Shown: in pieces, positions 27,194-35,757 of the stretch | How positions within the stretch are numbered: position 1 is the first letter of the stretch | How the letters are laid out: each line of letters begins with the position of its first letter | Assembly (NCBI GenBank): GCA_020026375.1 | Contig: JAHHQN010000005.1 | Coordinates: forward strand, 43,938 to 107,937 | Length of the DNA: 64,000 nt | Direction: 5' to 3' | Source of the DNA: Alistipes sp. | GTDB lineage: Bacteria; Bacteroidota; Bacteroidia; Bacteroidales; Rikenellaceae | Made by a program: the position numbers and the translations under genes | Notes under the pieces: model-generated | Told to the model about the DNA's origin: nothing | The model's input: the letters and a program-made list of their open reading frames with translations, nothing else | Database searches by the model: none

Positions 27194-29092
27194 TTACTTC
27201 ACCTCTTCGAACTCCACGTCCTCAGGCTCCTGCTTTGCGCCGTTGTTCTGCGCCTGCTGCTGTTGCTGCTGCGCACCGCCCTGCTGTGCCTGCTGCTGCG
27301 AGTAGATGTCCTGCGAAGCGGCCTGCCATGCGGCGTTCAACTCCGAAATTGCAGTGTCGATGGCTGCCAGGTCGGCATTCTTGTGTGCCTCCTTCAGCTT
27401 GCCCAGTGCGGTCTCGATGGCTGCCTTCTTGTCGGCAGGCAGCTTGTCACCGTAGTCCTTCAGCTGCTTCTCGGTAGCGAAGATGTTGGAGTCGGCTGCG
27501 TTGAGCTTGTCGACGCGCTCCTTCTCCTGACGGTCCTTCTCCTCGTTGGCCTTCGCCTCGTCACGCATGCGCTGAATCTCCTGCTCGGTCAGACCCGACG
27601 ATGCCTCGATACGAATCTTCTGCTCCTTGCCGGTACCCTTGTCCTTGGCCGACACGTTGAGAATACCGTTGGCGTCGATATCGAAGGTCACCTCAATCTG
27701 GGGAACACCACGGGGAGCGGCCGGAATGCCGTCGAGGTGGAAACGACCGATCGACTTGTTGTCGCGTGCCATGGGACGCTCGCCCTGACATACGTTGATT
27801 TCCACCGAAGGCTGGTTGTCCGACGCAGTGGAGAACACCTCGCTCTTGCGGGTAGGAATAGTGGTGTTGGCATCGATGAGCTTGGTCATCACACCGCCGT
27901 AGGTCTCGATACCCAGCGACAGGGGGGTAACGTCGAGCAGCAGCACGTCCTTCACCTCACCGGTCAGCACACCGCCCTGAATGGCAGCACCGATAGCCAC
28001 TACCTCATCGGGGTTCACGCTCTTGTTGGGAGCCTTGCCGAAGAACTCCTCGACAATCTTCTGAATGGCGGGGATACGGGTCGAACCACCGACCAGAATC
28101 ACCTCGTTGATGTCCGATGCGCTCAGACCTGCATCGCGCAGTGCCAGCTTACAGGGCTCGATGGTCTTGCGAACCAGATGGTCGCACAACTGCTCGAACT
28201 TGGCACGGGTGAGCGACATGACCAGGTGCTGGGGAATGCCGTTGACGGGCATGATGTAGGGAAGGTTGATTTCGGTGGTAGTCGACGACGACAACTCTAT
28301 CTTCGCCTTCTCGGCAGCCTCCTTCAGACGCTGGAGCGCCATGGGATCCTGACGCAGGTCGATACCGTGCTCGGCCTTGAATGCCTCGGCCATGTAGTCA
28401 ATCAGCACGTGGTCGAAGTCATCACCACCGAGGTGGGTGTCACCATTGGTCGACTTCACCTCGAAGACGCCGTCGCCCAGCTCCAGAATCGAGATATCGA
28501 AGGTACCGCCACCCAGGTCGTAAACGGCAATCTTCATATCGCTGTCCTTCTTGTCCATACCGTAGGCCAGAGCCGCTGCGGTAGGCTCGTTGATGATACG
28601 ACGCACCTTCAGACCTGCAATCTCGCCGGCCTCCTTGGTTGCCTGACGCTGCGAGTCGGAGAAGTAAGCCGGAACGGTGATGACAGCCTCTGTCACCTCC
28701 TGACCGAGGTAATCCTCGGCGGTCTTCTTCATCTTCTGGAGCGTTACGGCCGAAATCTCCTGAGGAGTGTACTGGCGGCCGTCGATGTCGACACGGGGAG
28801 TGTTGTTGTCACCCTTGACGATGCTGTAGGGCGCGCGTGCGATATCCGAAGTTACGTTGTCATATTTCTCACCCATGAAACGCTTGATGGAGAACACCGT
28901 GCGTTTGGGGTTTGTGATGGCCTGACGCTTTGCGGGGTCTCCGACTTTGCGCTCGCCGTTCTCGGTAAATGCAACTACCGAAGGTGTGGTACGGTGACCC
29001 TCCGAGTTAGGAATAACCACGGGCTCGTTGCCCTCCATAACCGACACGCAAGAGTTTGTCGTACCCAAGTCAATACCAATAATCTTTGCCAT
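27194..29092 (-). CDS. dnaK: Molecular chaperone DnaK (Hsp70)
   Basis: Hsp70 chaperone of 632 residues. The start is [20 protein letters not shown], the canonical N-terminal ATPase phosphate loop; 25 upstream in-frame codons are in the leader. Other signatures are [39 protein letters not shown] and the substrate-binding domain with [14 protein letters not shown]. The C-terminal lid ends in a Gln/Ala-rich linker and [10 protein letters not shown], the usual tail that recruits partners. No grpE or dnaJ lies beside it. A perfect 15-bp palindrome about 130 bp upstream is a candidate regulatory site. Confidence 0.99.
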   Translation of the reverse strand: MAKIIGIDLGTTNSCVSVMEGNEPVVIPNSEGHRTTPSVVAFTENGERKVGDPAKRQAITNPKRTVFSIKRFMGEKYDNVTSDIARAPYSIVKGDNNTPRVDIDGRQYTPQEISAVTLQKMKKTAEDYLGQEVTEAVITVPAYFSDSQRQATKEAGEIAGLKVRRIINEPTAAALAYGMDKKDSDMKIAVYDLGGGTFDISILELGDGVFEVKSTNGDTHLGGDDFDHVLIDYMAEAFKAEHGIDLRQDPMALQRLKEAAEKAKIELSSSTTTEINLPYIMPVNGIPQHLVMSLTRAKFEQLCDHLVRKTIEPCKLALRDAGLSASDINEVILVGGSTRIPAIQKIVEEFFGKAPNKSVNPDEVVAIGAAIQGGVLTGEVKDVLLLDVTPLSLGIETYGGVMTKLIDANTTIPTRKSEVFSTASDNQPSVEINVCQGERPMARDNKSIGRFHLDGIPAAPRGVPQIEVTFDIDANGILNVSAKDKGTGKEQKIRIEASSGLTEQEIQRMRDEAKANEEKDRQEKERVDKLNAADSNIFATEKQLKDYGDKLPADKKAAIETALGKLKEAHKNADLAAIDTAISELNAAWQAASQDIYSQQQAQQGGAQQQQQQAQNNGAKQEPEDVEFEEVK

Positions 29093-29223
29093 AATGATAG
29101 ATATTTTTAATTTGTTATTATTCTTTTTTACCGTCACCCCCACCCGGGGGTTCCGTCCGCCACACATCGCCGTGTCGCGATTTCGAAACTAATTTCATCA
29201 AAGGTCGTACCAATTGCGAATTT

Positions 29224-29249
29224 CTGACAAAATGTCAGTCCGCTGACAG
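29224..29249. promoter_or_regulatory. Palindromic candidate operator upstream of dnaK
   Basis: CTGACAAAATGTCAG (29224-29238) has perfect 6-base arms around three A. A third CTGACA half-site follows at 29243-29248. It lies 132 bp before the dnaK start, between dnaK and the terminator of the small DNA-binding protein gene. It does not match the CIRCE element. The role is inferred only from position and symmetry. Confidence 0.4.
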
Positions 29250-29301
29250 AACAACGGCACAAAGCGGCCTTTTTGCGTGATATTTTGGCAGGAGAAGGCA
29301 C

Positions 29302-29340
29302 AAAAAAATGCGGCAGAGGTCGAAAAACCATCTGCCGCAT
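29302..29340 (-). terminator. Intrinsic terminator of the small DNA-binding protein gene
   Basis: A 10-bp stem (ATGCGGCAGA / TCTGCCGCAT) with a 13-base loop, followed on the minus strand by seven T. Confidence 0.85.
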
Positions 29341-29362
29341 GACTTTTTACAATCAATCTGTT

Positions 29363-29617
29363 TTATTCCTGATGTTCGTTCTGCTCTTCGAGGATACGCA
29401 TCGCCACGTCGAGAATCGCAGTGTCATCTAATGTAACCACGCCACCGTCGGGTCCCGGTTCGAAATGCACGCCCACACACTCCTTCGACTCGTGTTTGCC
29501 TCCAAAGTAATTGCGGACAGTATCTGCATCTATACCTAACTCATCAGCAATACGTTGCGAACTGCCACTGGGCAATTTATCCTTGATACGACGCAACTCA
29601 TTAAATGTAATAATCAT
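29363..29617 (-). CDS. Small helix-turn-helix DNA-binding protein
   Basis: An 84-residue protein. The N-terminal half forms a helix-turn-helix (FNELRRIKDKLP, then SSQRIADELGIDADTVRNYF). The second half contains GVHFEPGPDGGVVTLDDTAI and ends in an acidic helix (ILEEQNEHQE). I recognise it as a conserved small Bacteroidales DNA-binding protein without a known target. It is monocistronic. An inverted repeat (AGTTG..CAACT) lies about 20-40 bp upstream of its start and could be an autoregulatory site. It sits upstream of dnaK on the same strand but is separated from it by a terminator. Confidence 0.8.
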   Translation of the reverse strand: MIITFNELRRIKDKLPSGSSQRIADELGIDADTVRNYFGGKHESKECVGVHFEPGPDGGVVTLDDTAILDVAMRILEEQNEHQE

Positions 29618-29717
29618 ATTCGTTGAATTTTAAGTTGGTTCTACACAACTAAATTAACACATTTTTTATAAATAACAAAATTTAAACCTAAAAAAATATT
29701 ACGAATAGAAATATTAC

Positions 29718-29748
29718 TAAAAAAAGTCCCACTCCTGAGAATGGGACT
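29718..29748 (-). terminator. Intrinsic terminator after the large FKBP-like lipoprotein gene
   Basis: A stem AGTCCCA / TGGGACT with a ten-base loop, followed on the minus strand by a run of T, 28 bp after the stop codon. Confidence 0.82.
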
Positions 29749-29775
29749 CTTTATATATCAATAACTAACGTCAAA

Positions 29776-31473
29776 TTAATTATTTTTCGGTTCAATGTAG
29801 AACTGGAACAGCAACGGGGTGAAGGGAAGAATCTCGGTGCTGGTCGACGAGGTGGTGCGGTCGACGGCATTCTGGGTGGTGGCACCCGTTCCGTAGCTGT
29901 AATCGTAGCCGAAGCCGCCGTAACCGTAACCGGGATACATGCCGCCGCCGTAGCCGGGGTACATGCCCATGCCGGGACCGTAGTAGCCGCCATAGTAGCC
30001 GCCATAGCCGGGACCGTAGTAGCTGTTGGCATAGTTCAGATAGTTCATGTAGTCGAGGTAGGCCGACGAGTAACCGTTCGACGACGATGACGACGAGGTA
30101 CGGGTAGTACCGTTGACACCGCTGGCACCGTAGGCATTGGTCGACACGGTCACCAGCGCACCCCACTGTCCGTACTTCATGTTGGGAATGACGTAGTAGA
30201 ACGCCTTGATGAGTTCACCGTTTTCGGGACGGTAGCTCAACGCTTCGGCGTTGACGTTCTTGTCGCCGAAAATCAGTTCCTTGACCTCGGGAATATTGCT
30301 GTCGAAGATGAATCCGTCGAGGAAACGGCCGATATACCATATATTACAACTGTTCTCCAGCTTCACGGAGTCGGCATTGAGTGTGGCCACCGAGTCGTAA
30401 CGCTTGTCGCCCTCAAAGAACTTCTCGCGCAGAATCTTGTTGATTTCGGCGTTCAGCTCCTTCATTCTCGACACGGGACGCTCCACACCGGCACTCTCGT
30501 CGCTGTAAGGCACATAACCCACATTGTAGGGATTGGGGAAGGTGATGTCCTCCTCGGGGGTATAGCGCACGTTCATGTAGACCTGAGGCACCGAGTCGCA
30601 GGCACTCGTCCAGCGCTTGGGGTTGTTGTAGGGGTGCAGGGGGTCCTTGGGGTCGGTGGGCATGGGGATATACTCCTCCTCGTCCTTCTTGCGGACGTTT
30701 TTCTTGTCGCCCTCCTCCTTGTCTTCGTCCTTCTTTTTCTTGTTGAAAATCTGCAGACCGCCGTTGGCCTCGAGCTTGCAGAAGGCATCGGTGAACTCGC
30801 CCTCATACTCGATGGGGTTCTTCACACGCGACTTCAGCTCCACCTCCATGATGAAGGGCTTGCGTTCGGCAATCGAAAACTGTCCCTGATAACCGCCGTC
30901 ACCCTCGGCATTGTTGCTGACAATCGACCACGGCATGTAGAGACGCACCTTCGAGCCTTCGCGCAGCAACAACTCACGCGAGGTAATGCGCTTGTGGTTG
31001 GGGTCCTTGTCGTGGGAGTATTTGTTGAAATAGGCCTCGCCCAACGTCAGCTTGTTACGCAGGGCGTTATAGAGACCGTCGGGAATGACCACATCGGTCT
31101 TGCCCACAAAACGGTAGAAAGGCACATAGTGGGTCTGCTTGGTGTAGGTGCCGACCAGTTTGGCCTCGGGGGCGCGACGTGTGGCGATGATGTTGCCGGC
31201 AATGTCACGGCCCGAAAAATCGTACTTCACCCAGCACACCGTGTCGTTGATGGGTTTGGCATCGGGATTTCCTGCATCGAGGATATCGAAATAAAGGCCT
31301 GTCTCGCCGCAAGGCAGATAGTTGTCCAGCAGTTCGTCACGATTCTGGGTGATCCAGGCCTCGAAAGCCTGGTTTTCCAACTCCGTGTAGGACTCCGTTA
31401 CATCTTCGGCACAGGCCACCGACATCAATGCCGCGCAGGCAGCCAGACCGAGATTGCGCAAATTCAATTTCAT
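29776..31473 (-). CDS. Large lipoprotein with FKBP-like regions and a Gly/Tyr-rich tail
   Basis: A 565-residue lipoprotein with a signal ending at a lipobox (LMSVAC, Cys around residue 21). The N-terminal half (about 45-225) contains an FKBP-like pattern: a GLYFDILDAG entry, a VCWVKYDFSGRDIAG strand, a GSKVRLYMPWSIVSNNAEG strand and FIMEVELKSRV at the end. A Lys/Glu/Asp-rich linker (KKKKDEDKEEGDKK) leads to a second, similar half with VYMNVRYTPEED and LIKAFYYVIPNMKYGQWG. Near the C-terminus a Ser-rich patch and a Gly/Tyr/Pro-rich run (YYGPGYGGYYGGYYGPG) precede LLFQFYIEPKNN. Isomerase activity cannot be claimed. It follows the smaller FKBP-like gene by 17 bp. Confidence 0.72.
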   Translation of the reverse strand: MKLNLRNLGLAACAALMSVACAEDVTESYTELENQAFEAWITQNRDELLDNYLPCGETGLYFDILDAGNPDAKPINDTVCWVKYDFSGRDIAGNIIATRRAPEAKLVGTYTKQTHYVPFYRFVGKTDVVIPDGLYNALRNKLTLGEAYFNKYSHDKDPNHKRITSRELLLREGSKVRLYMPWSIVSNNAEGDGGYQGQFSIAERKPFIMEVELKSRVKNPIEYEGEFTDAFCKLEANGGLQIFNKKKKDEDKEEGDKKNVRKKDEEEYIPMPTDPKDPLHPYNNPKRWTSACDSVPQVYMNVRYTPEEDITFPNPYNVGYVPYSDESAGVERPVSRMKELNAEINKILREKFFEGDKRYDSVATLNADSVKLENSCNIWYIGRFLDGFIFDSNIPEVKELIFGDKNVNAEALSYRPENGELIKAFYYVIPNMKYGQWGALVTVSTNAYGASGVNGTTRTSSSSSSNGYSSAYLDYMNYLNYANSYYGPGYGGYYGGYYGPGMGMYPGYGGGMYPGYGYGGFGYDYSYGTGATTQNAVDRTTSSTSTEILPFTPLLFQFYIEPKNN

Positions 31474-31490
31474 ATCTTAATTCAGTTCAT

Positions 31491-32129
31491 TTATTCTACT
31501 TTCATCACCTCCAGAAAGACCGCCACGGGGCTCTCCTTGGGGACCATATATATATTCTCGTCGTCGCCGTAGGCCATGTCGTAGGTCATGTAGACCTGCA
31601 CCGCGTCGCCCTGACGACACCCCTTTAACGCAACGGCGACACCTTTTAGTATATGGGGTCGTCGCATATCGATGACCAGCGGTTCGAATTTCCACACGCC
31701 GGGGGTCAGTCCCACCATATACATGTACTCCTCGAAAGCCGGGTCGTTGGTGTAGAACGGAGGGGTCACCGACTGGATATTGTCCTCGGTGATGCCGCCG
31801 TCGGGGATACCCGATATCTTTTTGCCCTCGAACACATAATTGCGGAAGGTGAGGCTCACCTTCGACGACGATGTCACTTCGGGGAAATTCTCGCGTTCGG
31901 GATTATAATAGTCCTCCTCGTTGATGTAGCGGTACACCGAGCGGCCGGCCATACGGGTATAGAACGGCAGACGGCTGCCCTCGTCGAGTTCCTCTTCATC
32001 GACCAGACGCAGGGTATTACGCATGAAGCTCTCGATTTTCTTCTGCTGTTCGGGCAGAATATCCTCGTCATCGGAGCAGGAAACCACCCACAGGGGCAGC
32101 ATCAACAGGAGTATAAATAATCTTTTCAT
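31491..32129 (-). CDS. FKBP-like lipoprotein (DUF4827-type)
   Basis: A 212-residue lipoprotein. The start MKRLFILLLMLPLWVVSCSD gives a lipobox VVSC; an alternative Met two codons upstream (32135) is possible, and both lie very close to the predicted transcription start. The body has the FKBP order: VSLTFRNYVFEGKKISG, PFYTNDPAFEEYMY, LKGVAVALKGCRQGDAVQVY, MTYDMAYGD and AVFLEVMKVE. Canonical catalytic aromatic residues cannot be checked by eye, so folding or ligand binding without isomerase activity is possible. It is the first gene of a two-gene operon with the 565-residue lipoprotein. Confidence 0.78.
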   Translation of the reverse strand: MKRLFILLLMLPLWVVSCSDDEDILPEQQKKIESFMRNTLRLVDEEELDEGSRLPFYTRMAGRSVYRYINEEDYYNPERENFPEVTSSSKVSLTFRNYVFEGKKISGIPDGGITEDNIQSVTPPFYTNDPAFEEYMYMVGLTPGVWKFEPLVIDMRRPHILKGVAVALKGCRQGDAVQVYMTYDMAYGDDENIYMVPKESPVAVFLEVMKVE

Positions 32130-32144
32130 CGGCATATAATTGTG

Positions 32145-32152
32145 CAAATTTA
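32145..32152 (-). promoter_or_regulatory. -7 promoter box of the FKBP-like lipoprotein operon
   Basis: TAAATTTG on the minus strand fits TAnnTTTG. It lies only 15 bp before the MKRLF start codon, implying a very short leader. Confidence 0.5.
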
Positions 32153-32276
32153 CAAAAACAATCCGATTTTTAAGAATCAAAAGGCCAAAAATTGTCACCT
32201 CACCGACAAGTTTGTCGACCCGGTGCGTCTCCGCAGCCCCACTCCACCCCCGACACCCACGCACACCGCGCGGCCG

Positions 32277-32861
32277 TCACAGACGTTTGAGGGCTAGTCT
32301 GACGAGCGACTCCACCGAAGCGTCGGGTTCGTCCTTCAGCACGGCGCGCAGTGCCTTCTCGGCCACACCCTTGCCGAAGCCCAGCATGACAAGGGCCTCC
32401 AGCGCCTCGTCCTTGGCGGCATTGTCGGCCGTCGTCACCTCGCGGCTCTCGGCAATGTCGAGGGCGGTGAGCTTGCCGCTCAAGTCGACGATGATTTTCT
32501 GCGCCGTCTTCAGTCCCAGACCCTTCACATTCTTGAGCAGCACGGCATTTTCGGTGTTGATGATGCTCTGCAGCTCGCCGGGTGAGTAGGTCGACAGAAT
32601 CATTCGCGCCGTGTTGCCACCCACGCCCGACACGCCCAGCAGCAGACGGAACAACTCGCGCTCGACCTTGGTGGCAAAGCCGTAGAGAAGTTGCGCGTCC
32701 TCACGGACGATGTAATGGGTGTAGAGTTTGGCACTCTCGCGCTGCTCGATGGCCGAGTAGGTTTCGAGCGATATATTAATATAGTATCCCACCCCACCGA
32801 CATCTATCACGGCGTAGGCAGGTGCCAGTTCGGCAATCTTTCCACTGATGTATTCGTACAT
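32277..32861 (-). CDS. ruvA: Holliday junction branch-migration protein RuvA
   Basis: A 194-residue DNA-binding subunit of the RuvAB branch-migration motor. Domain I (OB fold) starts MYEYISGKIAELAPAYAVID. The two helix-hairpin-helix motifs are GVSGVGGNTARMILS and VKGLGLKTAQKIIVDLSGKL. The C-terminal domain III that contacts RuvB follows an acidic linker (EALVMLGFGKGVAEKALRAV). The length is normal. ruvB is not in the window. The start lies 8 bp after the stop of the TlpA-like gene. Confidence 0.97.
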   Translation of the reverse strand: MYEYISGKIAELAPAYAVIDVGGVGYYINISLETYSAIEQRESAKLYTHYIVREDAQLLYGFATKVERELFRLLLGVSGVGGNTARMILSTYSPGELQSIINTENAVLLKNVKGLGLKTAQKIIVDLSGKLTALDIAESREVTTADNAAKDEALEALVMLGFGKGVAEKALRAVLKDEPDASVESLVRLALKRL

Positions 32862-32869
32862 GACAATCG

Positions 32870-34036
32870 TTATTCAATTTCAAACAAATAGGCCGAGAGT
32901 TTCTCTCCGATGCTGCCTTCGGTGTAGCCCGACCACATGTCGGCCACCTTGCCCGTGGGGGCAATCAGCACAAAATAAGGCAGGCCGCTCTCCGCAGCAC
33001 CGCAACGCACGGGCAGCGATTTGCCCACCACGGCGGTATCCAGCCACTGGAGACCCTCCAGTCGGCGCTCCTTCACGGCATGCTGCCACACCTCGCGGCT
33101 GTCCACCGAAAGGTGAATGACGGCCAGACGGCTGCCATATTTGTCGGCGACGGCCTCCAGCTCGGGAACGGCGGCCCCACAGGCCGTGCAACCCGCTCCC
33201 CAGAAGTCAAGCAGCACATAGCGGCGTGCGAACTCCGACAACGAGCGGCGGCGTCCCTCCATGTCGACAAACGGCGCGTCGGGCATCTTGTCGCCCACGC
33301 AGATTTTCTTTATCGGGTGCACCAGCGACTCGATGACCTGTCCGAGCGGACTCCGGCGCTGCTCGTCGCTCATGCGGTCGGCCAGACGCTCCCAGTCGAG
33401 CGCGGGACGGGTGGTCGTGCGCCAGATGCCGTGATAACGGACGAACTTGTCGAGCCAGAAATCGTCGACCTCGGCCGTCATCATATAGTCGTATCCCTTG
33501 CCGACCAGCAACTCACACCCCTCGACATAGCGGCGGCTGCGCTCGCTCTCCGTCAACGAGTCGGGCAGCTCCATGAGCAGGCGAATCGCCTCGCTCGCGG
33601 CCGCCGTGTAGCGATTCTCTTCGGCCTGCTCCTCGATGTCGGAGTCAATATCCCACAGACCGTAGCCCACGCCGTCGCCCGTGATTTCGATGCGGCGGCC
33701 GTCGTCGACCCACACGGCGGTGAGCCACTCGGGATACTCCTCACCCTTGCAGAAGATATGGTAGCGCGTGGGACGCGAGATGGTGTCGGTAAGCGTGAAA
33801 CGTCCGTCGACCAGCGTATCGGCCGCCACCTGCGCGAGCGAACCGCCTTCACCGCGCAGCAGAACGACCACCGCACTGTCGGGTACATGCTCCACATGTC
33901 CCTCGATTCTGAAGGTTCCCTCCTCCACCGCCACTTCGGCAGCATTCTTCGTGCCGCACGACACGACACCCATCGTCATTCCCAAAGCCGTCACACACGA
34001 CAAAACACGTCGTAAATATTCAATTTTCCTCATCAT
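32870..34036 (-). CDS. TlpA/ResA-like thioredoxin-fold lipoprotein with DUF4369-type N-terminus
   Basis: A 388-residue lipoprotein (signal ending MGVVSC). A beta-rich N-terminal domain of DUF4369 type (FRIEGHVEHVPDSAVVVLLRG) and a helical middle precede a C-terminal thioredoxin fold. The redox motif is CTAC within LLDFWGAGCTACGAAVPEL, and the cis-Pro loop is SGLPYFVLIAPTGKV. Such proteins act in the periplasm on thiol-disulfide exchange, cytochrome maturation or nutrient-linked reduction; the partner is unknown. ruvA follows 8 bp downstream, an unusual pairing that probably reflects only shared transcription. Confidence 0.88.
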   Translation of the reverse strand: MMRKIEYLRRVLSCVTALGMTMGVVSCGTKNAAEVAVEEGTFRIEGHVEHVPDSAVVVLLRGEGGSLAQVAADTLVDGRFTLTDTISRPTRYHIFCKGEEYPEWLTAVWVDDGRRIEITGDGVGYGLWDIDSDIEEQAEENRYTAAASEAIRLLMELPDSLTESERSRRYVEGCELLVGKGYDYMMTAEVDDFWLDKFVRYHGIWRTTTRPALDWERLADRMSDEQRRSPLGQVIESLVHPIKKICVGDKMPDAPFVDMEGRRRSLSEFARRYVLLDFWGAGCTACGAAVPELEAVADKYGSRLAVIHLSVDSREVWQHAVKERRLEGLQWLDTAVVGKSLPVRCGAAESGLPYFVLIAPTGKVADMWSGYTEGSIGEKLSAYLFEIE

Positions 34037-34081
34037 GAATGGTTAAATCGTCCAAAATCAATAAAAAATCGGTTGATTAGG

Positions 34082-34109
34082 CAAAAATAAAGAATTTTTT
34101 TTACCTTTG
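34082..34109. promoter_or_regulatory. Divergent -7 boxes for the TlpA-like (minus) and OmpH-like (plus) genes
   Basis: TATTTTTG on the minus strand (34089-34082) faces leftward, and TACCTTTG on the plus strand (34102-34109) faces rightward. Both fit TAnnTTTG and lie within a short AT-rich divergent region. Confidence 0.6.
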
Positions 34110-34153
34110 TATTCCGTTGAAAAAATAATTAAACTAAAAACAAAGAATAAGAT

Positions 34154-34753
34154 ATGAAAAAATTGTTCCTCACCGCGTTGGTTGTCGCCGCTGCAATGAC
34201 ATCGTGCGCCAACAAGGACGCCAAGACCACCGAAACGGCAACCACCACTGCCACCACCGAAAACACCGTTGCTCCGGCATCGGGTGAGATTGTCTATGTA
34301 CAGGTAGAGGCCGTACTGGCACAGAGCGACCTCTTCAAGCAGGAGGGCGAGCCGCTGCAGGAGAAGACCAAGAAGGCCCAGGAGGGCTGGGCACAGAAGG
34401 AGCGCAACCTTCAGGCCGAGATGGCCAAGCTGCAGGAGAAGTATCAGAAGGGTCTGATCACCACCAACGATGCCCAGATGCAGCAGGAGAAGTTGCAGAA
34501 GCGCGCCGCTTCCTACCAGTCGACCTCGCAGAAGGAGGCACAGAAGCTCGACGAGGAGAACTACGTGTTCACCAACCGCGCTCAGGATCTCATCGCACGC
34601 GCCATCAAGGAGATCAACAGCGAGAAGCACTACAAGATGGTGGTCAACGCCGCATCGCTGCTGGAGGCCGACCCCGCCCTCGACATCACCAACGACGTGC
34701 TGAAGAAGGTGAACGAGTTGTACGCCAGCGACAAGGCTGCCGACAAGAAATAA
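34154..34753 (+). CDS. OmpH/Skp-like periplasmic chaperone lipoprotein
   Basis: A 199-residue lipoprotein (MKKLFLTALVVAAAMTSCAN, lipobox MTSC). After a Thr/Ala-rich spacer it shows the Skp/OmpH layout: a first strand (GEIVYVQVEAVLAQSDLFKQ), a long charged coiled coil from about residue 75 to 155 (KTKKAQEGWAQKERNLQAEM, then EKLQKRAASYQSTSQKEAQK), and a closing strand (YKMVVNAASLLEADPALDIT). Skp holds unfolded outer-membrane proteins in the periplasm; a lipid-anchored form is inferred here. It is monocistronic, with its own promoter and terminator. Confidence 0.85.
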   Translation: MKKLFLTALVVAAAMTSCANKDAKTTETATTTATTENTVAPASGEIVYVQVEAVLAQSDLFKQEGEPLQEKTKKAQEGWAQKERNLQAEMAKLQEKYQKGLITTNDAQMQQEKLQKRAASYQSTSQKEAQKLDEENYVFTNRAQDLIARAIKEINSEKHYKMVVNAASLLEADPALDITNDVLKKVNELYASDKAADKK

Positions 34754-34788
34754 TCGGCCGCAGGGCCTGAATCGGCAAATCGACAGAT

Positions 34789-34827
34789 AATTACCGGCTT
34801 TCATGGAGAAAGTCGGTAATTTTTTAT
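34789..34827 (+). terminator. Intrinsic terminator after the OmpH-like gene
   Basis: A 13-base stem (AATTACCGGCTTT / AAAGTCGGTAATT, one G-U pair) followed by a T run, placed between the OmpH-like gene and cdaA. Confidence 0.85.
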
Positions 34828-34834
34828 AAATTTG
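34827..34834 (+). promoter_or_regulatory. -7 promoter box of cdaA
   Basis: TAAATTTG directly follows the upstream terminator and lies 29 bp before the cdaA start. Confidence 0.5.
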
Positions 34835-34863
34835 CAGACAAAAACCAAACAAATACCTGCACA

Positions 34864-35664
34864 ATGGGGTTTATTCCGTTCACATTCATAGACTTTATCG
34901 ACATTATACTGGTTGCCCTCATCATGTATTGGATTTACCGCATGACCAAAGGCACCAATGCACCCTATATCCTCTCGGGCATCATCGCCATCTACCTGTT
35001 GTGGGTGGTGGTCAAGGCCCTCAATATGGAGTTGCTGTCGAGCATACTGGGACAGTTGATTTCGGTAGGAACCATCGCGCTCATCATCGTCTTCCAACCC
35101 GAGTTGAGACGCTTTCTGCAGGTTATCGGCATGCGTCAGAAGCAGTTTGACTTCATCACCCGCATCTTCACCTCGGCCAGCGACAGTGTGCAGACCAACA
35201 TCACCCCCATCGTGACGGCCTGCTGCGAGATGGCACAGGTCAAGACCGGAGCACTGATTGTCATCGGCCAGCAGAGCGACCTGGCCCTCATCAAGGAGGG
35301 CGGCATCATCATCGACGCCAATGTGTCGACCTCGCTGCTCGAAAACATCTTCTTCAAGAACGCCCCCCTGCACGACGGTGCGGTGGTCATCGAGGGTGAC
35401 AAGGTGGCAGCCGCCAAGTGTATCCTTCCCGTGACACAGAGTGCAGTACCCAAGTCCTACGGCACACGCCACCGCGCGGCCATCGGCATGAGCGAGATTT
35501 CCGATGCCATCATCATCGTGGTGTCGGAGGAGACCGGCTCAATCTCCATTGCGCAGGGCGGACAGCTCCACCGCAACATCGACCCCTCGCACCTCCAGCA
35601 GACCCTCCACCGCTACATGGCCATCAACAACCGTCCGCGCGCCAAGAAGGAGGTCGAACAGTAA
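34864..35664 (+). CDS. cdaA: Diadenylate cyclase CdaA (DisA_N domain)
   Basis: A membrane-anchored enzyme of 266 residues that makes the second messenger cyclic di-AMP from two ATP. Three N-terminal transmembrane helices (about residues 10-25, 35-52 and 59-77) precede the DAC domain. The catalytic DGA motif is at D171-A173 (PLHDGAVVI), and the RHR motif at R202-R204 (GTRHRAAIG). The order and length match CdaA/YbbP. Cyclic di-AMP commonly controls potassium and osmotic balance. No cdaR-like gene adjoins it; a short YbbR-like protein is encoded about 11 kb away. A strong terminator follows. Confidence 0.96.
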   Translation: MGFIPFTFIDFIDIILVALIMYWIYRMTKGTNAPYILSGIIAIYLLWVVVKALNMELLSSILGQLISVGTIALIIVFQPELRRFLQVIGMRQKQFDFITRIFTSASDSVQTNITPIVTACCEMAQVKTGALIVIGQQSDLALIKEGGIIIDANVSTSLLENIFFKNAPLHDGAVVIEGDKVAAAKCILPVTQSAVPKSYGTRHRAAIGMSEISDAIIIVVSEETGSISIAQGGQLHRNIDPSHLQQTLHRYMAINNRPRAKKEVEQ

Positions 35665-35724
35665 AGCCACATGCGCGACAACATGTCGTGACACACATCT
35701 GCGGTCATCGGACCGACAACCACA

Positions 35725-35757
35725 ACAGACACGGATTTTCACCGTGTCTGTTTTTTT
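35725..35757 (+). terminator. Intrinsic terminator after cdaA
   Basis: A stem CAGACACGG / CCGTGTCTG with a seven-base loop, followed by seven T. Confidence 0.88.

Noticed and set aside
24813..28900. Very long plus-strand open frames over secDF and dnaK (more than 600 codons each)
   Set aside because: They are exact antisense of strongly supported genes; GC-rich codon use keeps the opposite strand open. The translations have no domain pattern and are rich in His, Gly and Arg.
29251..29290. Possible sigma-54 -24/-12 promoter upstream of dnaK
   Set aside because: GGCAC is present, but no TTGC is found at the required spacing.
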